Positions 47,001 through 59,000 of a DNA stretch of 64,000 bases are shown one piece after another. This DNA is from Apoda limacodes (Eukaryota > Arthropoda > Insecta > Lepidoptera > Limacodidae), in the NCBI GenBank assembly GCA_946406115.1, contig OX291552.1, positions 5,022,001-5,086,000 of the forward strand, given 5' to 3'. Made by a program: the position numbers and the translations under genes. The first letter of the stretch is position 1; each line of letters begins with the position of its first letter. The notes under the pieces are model-generated. The model saw nothing but the letters and a program-made list of their open reading frames with translations, did not search any database and was not told where the DNA came from.

Positions 47001-50000
47001 CAACATCGGATATAAACATTTTTTGTTATAAAAATACTTAAGAACTTAGATGAACATTCGAGAACGTTTTCGTGTCCAGGTTTCATCAGTACAGGTGACG
47101 ATGCAGCAACTGGAAATGCCGGTCTAAAGGATCAGTCTTGTGCTCTTCACTGGGTGCAACGTAACATCAGACAGTTTGGTGGGAACCCCAACAGCGTCAC
47201 CCTGATTGGTCACTCCGCGGGTGCAGCTAGTGTCAACTATCACTATCTCTCGGCTTGGTCCGTTGGTATGCTATAGCAAGAATATTATGTAGTTGGCAGA
47301 TTGGTGCTGTAGGTCATCCATTATATTATATCTACGTTTACATTCGCTGGTAAAAAAGTAAGTTAGCGTAAAGGCAGACAAGACCTTCCGCTTAGTACAT
47401 GAAATACCATATTTTTAATAAAACCCTTTGAAAAATAAGATTTTTGAAAGGACTTATTTTACTTATTTTATTAACCTCCAATTATAAAACTATTACAGAT
47501 ACAAATAAATTTTACAAGTAGGTATTTAAATAAACTTAGGTATTAAGAAAATTCAATTATATTATTACATTTCTCTGCATTGAAAGCAAATGTTTACAAT
47601 GCCCAAATGTATGCAATTATTATTCTTATTTTGTTTTTTTTTTATTAAAATACTAGCTTTTACCCATGGCTCCGCCCTCCCTAAATTTAGTTATCGGCGT
47701 AGGATTCTTATGACAACACCTTGATTATACTACGGAAGTTTGTTATAGCAAGGTAAGCTGCAGCTATGGTGCGTTCGTGGAATTCGGTTATAGTTACTCC
47801 TGTGGGACTTTTGAGTTTTCCGGTATGCAAATAGCCTATGTCCTATTCCAGCATCTAACCTATATGTGTGCCAAGTTTCATTCTGATCCGACCAGTGGTT
47901 GAAGCGTGATTTAGTAACAAAAAACCAAACATCCATACTTTCGCATTTATAATATTAATGGGGTGCATATAGCAGCTTACTAGCATAAACTGAGGATATC
48001 TTATGGCGGCGTTAGTGAGCGGTAAGAGGGCCCTTAAGGAATTGTCGTAGAAATGACACGCTGATAACCGAATTTAGGGCGGTCAGAGCCGCTGGCGAAA
48101 TCTAGTATGTAATAATATTAAGATGCAAAGTGCGTCTCTGATGAATGAATGAAAAAATATTTGTATTTTCTAGAACCAAGGAAATTAGTGAGGTCTCATT
48201 TACATGTTTTGTCTTATTAGTACATACAAAAAGGTTTCATTTGGCTCATCATACATAGCTACTAGGACTTTATAAGTCACAAGGTTGTTTACATATTGAC
48301 AAAGTAGTATCTGAGTGGACTCCGAAGAGATAATCTCTTCTTCTAACTCCTAGTGAGTTGTAAAGTCCAAGTACATCAATCTTTTAATTTAGAAATACAA
48401 TGCTGAAAATATACAAACATAGAAATAATTTGTCAATCTGTCTATGATTAATTTCCTATTATTATTTAAAACCTCTTATGTTTTTGTCCAGGTACTTTTC
48501 ACAGAGGAGTTATGTACAGTGGTACAGCGTTATCGCCCTGGGCATATTCTCCCAAACCTGTGGATAAAGCTAAAACTCTGGCTTCTATCGTCGGCTGCCC
48601 CACCAGTTGGACGTATGAGATGATAGAATGTCTGAGAAACAGACCTGGAGAGGTGATAGCTGGTGCACAGGTCCAAATGTTTGTAAGTTTGTTTACTTCA
48701 CGTAAGTAAGTAATTAAAACATGAATAAAATTCTACTAAATAATTTTAATTTCATCATTAGAGAAGTGTTCACTAAAATGGCCTACACTTTGTCATGGGA
48801 TAAACTATATAATAGTAACGAAGGGTTATTTTATAGCCTTGTGATGTTTACATGCCTATAATGGTCATCCAATAAGATGAATTAATGAATGAATGATTTA
48901 TGACCAACTCTGGACTTCAACAAATTTTTTTTTTTTTCATCTTACTGGCTCGGAAAGGCTCACTTTGTGGTTTAAAATCTGATTTAATTTGCGTGGAAAA
49001 GCCTACTTTATCCGCTTGCGCACAAAAGGTTTTTTAATTCTACAAAAACAAACAAAATGAAACCGTCCGAAATGCGGTTTGTCCTTACTACTTTATACAT
49101 TAGTGATGATGAGTAACGGTACTAACACTTTAGTTAAATTTTTGATACTATTGCATTAAAGATAATGTTTTGTTTAATGTTATTCAATAGATAATTTATT
49201 GTAGTTTGTTAAATTATTAAATACTGGCGGCCCGTCCTGGCTTCGCACGGGTAAATTTTAACTTTTTTTCTTAAAAATAGGTTAAACATAGAAAAAAGGT
49301 ATCTTTATGCAAGGCATAAGTAGTTTTTTTTAATTACAATTAATATTTTTATCCATATATATCTTTTTTATTCTCAAAGTTTTTTCCACGAAAAAAGTCA
49401 AATATTTAATATCGGTTGAGTCCGCTGCGTAAAGAGGAAGGGAGCCGACCGCGCGTATGAGCCGATCACGGGCGCGGCGCGGTTTTCTAATAGTATTTTG
49501 TTTAGATTGACATTTTTAAATTAGTAATATCTTTTGAATGGAATGTCCGATTTGAATAATTCAAAAATTAATCTACAGGTATTGAAACAGTATTAAATAC
49601 GAAATGATTTATTTGGATAAGGTTTAATACAAAGGTATGGATAACATGGTCTGATTTTGGTCGGCATTTCTATCATCTTTTTAAATGTAAAAACGAAGTT
49701 ATAGTGTCATAACTTTAATAACTGTACATAATACGGTATGGCGAAGTATTTTATAGGTATTGATATATTCTTAAATATTGATTTTTTTTCTTCTAACATG
49801 AATAGTGTCCGCAGCGCATGCGATAAAAGACAATTTATGGCTAATTTTTACAACATGTAACTTGGGTTATATTATTGATGTTTTACTAGGGATCCATAAT
49901 TTTTCCTAGTAATAAATATAGCCTATGTTACTCAGGGATAATTTAGCATCCTAATGGTGAAAGAATTTCTGAAATCGGTCCATTAGTATTGAGTTTTTTC

Positions 50001-53000
50001 GTTACAAACATACAAAAATACAAACTTTACTAAAAAAAATTTACTTAATAAACTTAAAGTTATTAATTAATTTAAAAACATGAGTAACTCCACCAGTAAC
50101 GTAGAATATCTAAGTTTACCCGCGACAAATAGTTGAGTGCCTCTGAGCGTGCGATATGTTGACCTCTGAGCGTGCGATATGTTGACCTCTGAGCGTGCGA
50201 TATGTTGACCTCTGAGCGTGCGATATGTTGACCTCTGAGCGTGCGATATGTTGACCTCTGAGCGTGCGATATGTTGACCTCTGAGCGTGCGATATGTTGA
50301 CCACACCCAGACATACAAAAGGCGCTCAACCTATTTCAGAGACTTATAATGTTGTTATCAATACTTAATTTAACTATTTAAAACAAGTATACTTGTTCCA
50401 TTCATAAGTATTTTAATACTAATAGTTTGTTGCATCTTGTATATATTTTCCTCGCTGTAGTAAGATGAAAAATTGTATTTCGCACCGCTGGATTTTTTTT
50501 TGGTTTCGTGCGTTAGAATCCCTCGCTTTGCTCAGAATTCATTTTTTGAACTACTTGCTTCGCTCGTGGGTTCAATTTTTAAATCCTTCGTTTGCTTGGT
50601 ATTCAATATAGGCACTCACGCCAAAAAGCAACTTTCCAGCCTTGCATAACAAATAATTATTAATTACCATGTCAGACTCTTTTAGGCAAATGTTTACTAC
50701 CAATAACGGTATAAATATAAAGCATTGTGGCATGCGAATGAACTGATGGATAGCGTTAGCTTACCGGTCTTTTTAATAATAAAAATCGGTCAGGTGTGAG
50801 TCGGACTCGCGCACCGTGGGTTCCGTACCATTTCACCATTAACATTATATCCTCATTTACCTATTACCATTTACATTATCGTGTGGAGGTATCAAATTGA
50901 AATAAATATCAAATACTACAGTCTGCAATTACTTACAGTTGTTAAAATATCAAGCTTCTAAGTAAATGCAATAAAAAAATGCCCAAAATACGGTAATTTA
51001 TATCGCATAATGTGACACAAATAAATCAAAACCTATGGGGTACTTCCCGTTGACCTAGAATCATAAAATTAAGAAGCAAGGTGTTAAATCTCGAATAAAG
51101 GAAAAAATCCAAAAACTGATCATAAACCTGTGAGATTTAATATCTATATACCTATAATAATATATGTGCAGAATCCTCGGTGCGCGAGACAGACCTGGAC
51201 TTAACCGGTTTTTAAAGTGAGAACTTTATTGCGCGCGCTTGGTTGGGGCCTAGAGTTTCTGATTTCTCGAACTATTTTTGTTCTTGAGGCCCGGGAATTC
51301 TCGAGGCCAAATTCTCGAGTCTCCTCGAGTCTCGACGCTTTCAAAGAAGACTTACAATAAGTAATAAAATTTCAAGAAAAATGTTAAAATAATGACGAAA
51401 GGAACATATTTTTAAAAACCCCCAACTGCACTTACTCAAAAGAAACGAAACATAAAAATCTTCTAACACATAATAAACAAATCCTAATACTTAGAAGAAT
51501 AAGGAACACTAAAAATCTGCGTGCGTCTTTATTATCTAGAAACAAAAAACATTAGTATCAAGCTATTCGTTCGTTTCAGCCGAAAGACGTCCACTGCTGA
51601 AATTAGGCCTTCCCCATATGTCTCCACAATTGCTGGTCCTGAGCCGCCAGTGCCCGTACACTTTCTGCGGCTCTGACCAGATTGTCTGTCTATCCTGGTA
51701 GGAGGCCGGACCCACGCTGCGGTCCGGTTCGTGGTCGCCATTGGAGAACCTTTCTTGTATCGGTTATCGGTTCGACGAGCGACATGGCCTACCCATTGCC
51801 ACTTCAGATTGCTAATTGATTGAGCTATGTCGGTAACCTTAGTTCTTCGGCGAATTTCCGCGTCAAGCTATTGCTCTAATAATAATCTAAATAATGATAT
51901 AATATTGGTATTTATTAAATCTGCGTGCGTCTTAATCATCTAGAAACAAAAAAAAATTGTAACAAGCTATTGCTTTACTAATAATCTAAATGATAATATA
52001 ATATTGGTATTTATTAGCTCTAACTTTTAAATGATTGAGATCGAATATAAAAATCTTCTTACAGAAACAGCACAATAATAAAATATTAAGTAACTAATGG
52101 AAACAGATAACTAAGGGTGGTACGGTACCATCACAACCCTAAGAGTTTCTATTTAAAATTTACGCCAATCTACATATGATAAGTAATCTTCTAGAAATAA
52201 CAAGAAAAACTTTCTGAAGAAAATGATTAGGATCTGCTAATTTGTAGTAGGTAACAGTAGTAAGTAATTAACAGTAAGTGATTCTTCAATCAGTATTTGG
52301 TATGTCACAGCTTTATCTTTGATCGATATCAAAACATAGAAAGTTCCTTAAATAACCGCTACAAAAATTAAATCTTAAAAAACTAATAGTATTAGATCAC
52401 TAAGAGTTTAAATCCGATTCTGTTTATAACAAATTGAATATCATTCGTTCGAAAATATTTTAATAGCTTTAGGACTGATTGAGATCATTAGTTAAAAATC
52501 CTAAGCGCGGCGTGTTTGTGTGTTTGTGTGAGTGAAACAACTTATAATTTATAATTTATTAGTTCATAATTCATATATAATTCAAGTTAACTTATGGACT
52601 ACTTAGTTAGCCAAAACTTAATGTTAGAATATGATATAAGACTTTACATAAAACGTTTAAGTAAATAAGTTATTTACATTGTTACATAAAGGTTAGGTAG
52701 CTAATAAGTTTTAGGGTTTACAAAATAAGTAAATGACCACTAGCATCCAAACTAGGCGGAGCTTGTGTTTTGGACACCAGTATCTTCCAGAGACATTAGG
52801 TATGTAGTCTTTGGTTAGTAGGTAACAACAAGAATGCAATATACAATTTTCTTACATTACTGTGCATAACATGAGGGTAGGATTCTAGAACCAATGTGAA
52901 TGTACACTTTGTGCTAATGTGTAATATGAATCATGCCCACCATAGTACTGTGCCACTACACAATACGCGAGCACCTTATCGTGTGTTGTAAACTAGTTAT

Positions 53001-56000
53001 TAGATGTATTGTGGCTACTAAAACTAAGGACTTAAGGAGGTGTTATGATTGCTCGCAATAGTCGCAGTGAGCGCGGACAATTTTACGCGGAAAAACCTAC
53101 CTCGAATACTATGAATTTGTGCCTCGAGAATTCTCGAGGCACGGGTTTTTTTTTCTCGTCTCGAACGAAGACGGATTTCTCGAGTCTTCTCTTGTTCGAG
53201 AAATCTCGAGCAGAAACCCTATTGGGGACCTATTTTGTTGAACGTACACCCGTACGGGCGATCAAGGGGAAAGCGTGGCGGGGAAGAGGAAGAGGGGCGG
53301 ATAGAACGTTATTATCAATATTTAGGTTATATACGATAATATTGTAAAAATACTCCAATAATCAATTTTATTTTTATTCGTATTAAAACGTAGACCAGTT
53401 TTACTTTGGTTGTAGGAATGCTAAAAACAATTGCTTTATCTTCATTTCTGTTTTTGTGTTGAAGGAATGGAAAATCAAACTGTTTTCATCCTTTGCTCCA
53501 ACCGCTGAGCCACCAGACTCCAGATACCCTTTCTTGACGCAGCACCCTTACGAAGCTGTTAAGTCTGGTGCCGTACAAAGCCTGCCTCTCCTCATTACTA
53601 TCACAAGTGACGAGGGACTCTATCCAGCTGCTGGTATGAATAGATTTCCTACTTATTTACTTTTGAATTATCTTCAGTCGGTTAATTTAAAGATAGATGA
53701 AGAATGTACCATAGGCTCATTAAGGTAAGGACATTTTATGGCTGTATTTAATGTAGACCACCTTTTTAAAAATATTTGAGTGTTGCTAACAATAACATAG
53801 TTGTATTCTCGATACCTTAGTTTGAGCTATTTTTTGATAAAATAAAAAACTTACTTAAGTAAATAAGTCAAATCACATAGTCGACATGGTTAAAGTATTG
53901 ATAGGTAATTAGAACACGTTGAGCGCCATGTGTTTCTCTGAAGAAACATGCAGTTTCTCGCTGGGAGGCCGCGTGTTTTCTTATAACACACCGGGATGTC
54001 TTCATTGAAAAGTGGTTCTTTGAAAAACCCCATTCCATACATTTTATTTTAAAAACATAAACTGTTGGTCTCCACGAGTATACCCGCGGGTTTTGCCTTA
54101 AATGGTTGTGTACATAACTACAAGGGAATGCCATCACATGAATGAAACAAGCTAATTCTAAATTTTAAAATTACTTTATTTTATCTATAGGTACATAGTA
54201 TAAAACAAAGTCACTTCCGCCGTCTGTACAGGGCCGTAGCTAAGAGGGGGCATTGTGGGGCAATGCCCTACCTTGAAATGCTAATGCCATACCTTAAAAG
54301 TACCATAAACTAAGGAATGATATATATAAATTGTTTTCCCATGCTATAAATTAATACCATTTTGCTCTTGTTTTCCCGCGATCCCACCCAATTACCTTCT
54401 ACCTTAATTAATCGCGCTCACAAGGAGGTAAAATAATCAAATATAGAAAAATTACTTGCGCCGTACCCGTGCATGAAACCACCGCTGCCCTACCTTAGAT
54501 TCAACTCTACCTACAGCCCTGCGTCTGTAGATGTCTGCGATGTACGCTTAGATCGTTTAAACTACGCGACCGATTCTTCATCTCTCATGCTCTGAACGTA
54601 GACCATATACTATCTAAAAAGCGGGTGGGAAGTAGTAAATGTTGGCCCCAAGGGCCGAAAAGTAAACAATGAAATATTCAGTCACATTGGGCTCATTTTA
54701 TACATAATAAAATGAGTTCATCAAGCGATTCTAAATGAATTTAACGCATGATTTAATTAGAAAAGAGGATCCAGCTGTTATGGAAAATCTTTTACCACCC
54801 AATCCAAAGGAGAGGTACTTGAAAATTTTTCAATTCTTTTTTATATTTTGCTTGTGTTTACTTTCCTCATATTCGAAATCAAAAAGTGTTTTATTCGGGT
54901 GAAAGGGTAATTTCAGCCTCGGTCTATTAATTGGCGCTCTCACTTTGTTGGAGCGTCAAAATATCTCGTCAGAAATGGATGCCTTTCATCCCTTAGTTAA
55001 CAATCTACTATTTATGCGGATTTCATCGGTAGATAGAGGATGGTTAAAACTTATAGTTTAATATTGTTTTATGTTAATTTATTTAAAATAAAATATGACG
55101 ATAAGAGCGCTGACTAAGAGTTCCATACACTTCTAACAGATGGCGGTTTAAGTTAGTTTGTCGACATAAACATGTCCGGATTGGGTAAGTATCTAATAGA
55201 TATCCGCACGGGTGGAGCGGTGGGTAATAGCTACCCTTTTGTTGTAACAGATGGCGCTACAGCGCATTAACTTTAGGGGAGAACAAAGTCCGCCGGGCCA
55301 GCTAGTATATTTATAGTTTAATGACTATCATTAAAACAATTTTGAAAATAAATTTTTAGTACACTGAAAAAATATTTGTAATTGCATGGCAAATACTCGT
55401 TTACCATCAATAGTTTTTCCCTCGAACAAGACGCGACAATATAAAAAGACAATACTGGACAATATGAACTGGAGAACTGTTGCTCTAATGTTAGTCATAT
55501 TACTTCAGGACATTATAGTAAAACATGTTTTGTTATAGTAAACGTTCTGTATTTAGATATTAAATTTTTGTGCACCGCTATTTGGAAAAATTCAAAGTAA
55601 AATGTTGGACCACACATTCACTTGCATGCGTAAAAATTTAAAATAAAATAAAATACTTAAGTAATAAGCCAAAGTCATTTTTTTTAATCAAATTAGGTTT
55701 TAACAAACACTTCTTCATCGTCAAAGTAATTAAATAATATTTTTTTAAATCCGGTTTACAAATGTTGATTTCTACCGAGACTTCTAACAGCGGCTCACTA
55801 GAGCCGCCACTTGTTTTTTTAAATAAAACCATATTATAAAAATGTGCTTCATAGAAATTATTAAACTAGTTTTAAGCTATTTTTAACTGTGAGTATTATA
55901 CGTTAATGAGTTAACAATATATTCTTGCTAAAAACGACCACATTAGGCAAAAATAACATTGTTAACTCACTAACGTTTTTCACGCATAGTACAAAACTTT

Positions 56001-59000
56001 CTACAAATAGGTTATGACTAATTTTACAATTTTTATAAAGCATATTATTGATATATGCTTTGTATGAAGAGTAATTGAAAAATATCAAGTGAGGGCTAGT
56101 TAGCCGCTGTTAACCCCTTAAAAAATAACGCTTATGTATCATAATAGCGCGTATTTTATAGCGAAATATGTTATTTTTAAGTAGTTACATAAAGTATGTA
56201 TGGGAAAAAAAAAAAATTAGATTCACGTTAAATTATAAAATAATATACCACTCACTATAGAAGAAATATCTGCAGAAAAATAAATCTGCGTACTATAACA
56301 TTAACAAAAAAAATGCGACGAATTGAGAACCTCCTCCTTTTTTGAAGTCTGTTAATAACATGTTAAATCTCACAATATTGTAAGTTAACAAACTTACAAT
56401 TAGTGTTTGAGTACTTACTTAATTACAATAACTTTATTAAGAATCCTATTAAGTACTGAACTGATAATTAAATATTATAGAAAAAAAATCGACTTACACT
56501 TGGAGTTTTCAAGTAGCCTATGTCCTTTGCCGGGACTCGAACTTATATCCATTCCAAATTTGCCCGTGGTTCTACCCGCCCTAAGTTCGATTATCGGTGT
56601 AGGATCTTAACGGCAACTTCTCAACTAATGAACAAAAACCGAAATTCGCTTGACGTTATCAATTAGCCTATGTTGTTTCTCCGGACTCAAACTATCTCCA
56701 TGGCAAATTTCATCTTAATAAAGAGTAGTAGTAAAGAGGTAACAGAAAGACAGAGTTCCTTTCGCATTTATAATATTAATATTAATAGCGGACCGGCAGA
56801 CGTTGTCCTGCCCGGAAAAGCAGCGCTACATTAAATATTTACATTTTTTAAATTTTGTGATAATTACTTCTAGCGAATTAACGAATGAGTCATCATTTTT
56901 GGATATCTCACTGTTTATTTATATATACATACTAGCTGACCCAGCGAACGATGTTTCGTCTTTTAACATAACATCCGCACCAACCAGCAACCAATTGTGA
57001 AAGGGTTGTACTAATTCAGAAACCTTCTCAGGCGTGTGCATAACTACTTACCAAAATTTCATTACAATCCGTTTACCCTTATTGCGCGAGTCGGACTCCC
57101 ACTTGACCCTTTTTTTTTTCTCAGATACCTTCCCCGGCGTGTACAGAACAACTTAATTACAATCGGTTTACGCTTCACTTGGCCCTTTTTTTCTTTCTCA
57201 GAAACCTTCTCCGGCGTGTCATAATAACTTACCAAAATTTCATTATAATCGGTTTACCCTTCACTTGACCTGTCCGACTCGCACTTGATGCTTTTTTCTT
57301 CATTACAATCCGTTTATCCTTATTGCGCGAGTCGGACTCCCACTTGACCCTTTTTTCTTTCTCAGATACCTTCCCCTGCGTGTGCAGAACAACTTAATTA
57401 TAATCGGTTTACGCTTCACTTGGCCCTTTTTTTCTTTCTCAGAAACCTCCTCGGCGTGTGCATAACAACTTACCAAAATTTCATTACAAACGGCATACCC
57501 TTATTGCGGGAGTGTGACTCACACTTGACCGAACGGAATAAAAATCCTATATCCGTCGTCTGGTTCTAAGCTACCTTCCTACAAATTTTTAGCCAAATCG
57601 GTTCAGCCGCTCTTGAGTTATAAATAGTGTAACTAACACGACTTTCTTTTATATATATAGATGACCACTATGTCTAAATTATTTAATTCTTCATTTTCTT
57701 CCAAATCTTCTATGATGGAAGTATTGGCGGGAAGCCTTTCTTTAAATCCGTTTGGTTTTAAGATAGCCCTTTCAATGCGTTTTTACCGTTATATGTAATG
57801 TGACGTTTCCAAGCAACTAATTTCACAATGATTGATGTTGTGGTATATGATAATAATAAAGGCGCATTAAATGCAGCGAATGTTAATATAATTGTCGTAA
57901 ATTCAATATTCGCCATTTTGGAGAAGAACAGTGCCCCACCGACTGCAGTGCCACCTCCCGGGTCCATTGTATTGTGAAACCTTGCAGGGACGTACTCCCG
58001 GACCACTCGAACGCACACAAAATTATCATTAAAATCAACCCTATTGTTAAGGAGATCAGTAAAACATCCAGGAACCCATTGAAATATTCAGACAAAATTT
58101 CACCCAAATCCTTCCAGCCGTTTAGGAGGAGTTAGATGACAAACACACGCACAGAAAAATTATACATAGTTAAAAAACCGACTCACACTTGACGTTTTCA
58201 AGTAGGCTATGGCCTTCCCAGGGACTCAGACTATCTCCAGGTTAAATTTCATCTTCATTGGTACAGTGGTTTAAACGCGAAGAGGTAACAGACAGACAGA
58301 CAGACAGACAGAGTTACTTTCACATTTATAATATTAGTATGGCCTAGGCGAACTCCGCATTTACAACCGCAGAAGAACCTATTCCAGTGGGAGCTTTTGG
58401 TGGGGATAAGAGATACATATATGTTGTGGGACTGTGGGTGCATGTCGTTCGATAGGTCGTTCAAAATATTGCGGTTTGTTTGGAAACTATATTTCATATA
58501 CATACCTGGTTTCCTGTTTTGATAAAGTAGTAAGTTGTTTTTTTGTTTGCAGTCCTTGTTTTAATCTTCTTTGTTTTACAGCATTCCAAGCAAACCCTGG
58601 CCTTTTTAAAGAGTTGGAATCTTGTTGGTCAGACCTTGCCAGCATCTTGCTTCTGTACAGCGATTCTGTCCCCTCTGAGCGAAAGCAAGCCATAGCTGAT
58701 AAAATAAAGGAGTATTATCTTCAAGGTCAAGCTGTAGGACTGGAGAAATTCCCTGATTTTGTAAAGGTAAACTCAGTTAGGATTTTTCAAAATTGTAAAT
58801 TACCTATTAACTGATAAAAAGAACTGAAGAATTATACATATTCCACGCAAACAACGTCTTAACTGTAAAGGAAACTGTCTGTGTAGCATAAGACCGAATT
58901 GGCACTACATCGTACGTAGCTTAGACCAAACTGGCACTACATTGTACGTCATGATTTAGTGTAAATTTAAGTCAAAGTACCTGGAAGACCGAGCTCTGCT

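Noticed and set aside
50141..50301. CRISPR-like array of short direct repeats
   Set aside because: Units are contiguous with no spacers, and the context is an insect intron.
50067..50329. Three overlapping minus-strand open frames with repetitive peptides
   Set aside because: They are the three readings of a stop-free 23-bp minisatellite; the peptide cycles identically in each frame.
53045..53347. 100-codon plus-strand frame
   Set aside because: It overlaps the CTCGAG-rich inverted block, has no recognisable domain and lies in an intron of gene B.
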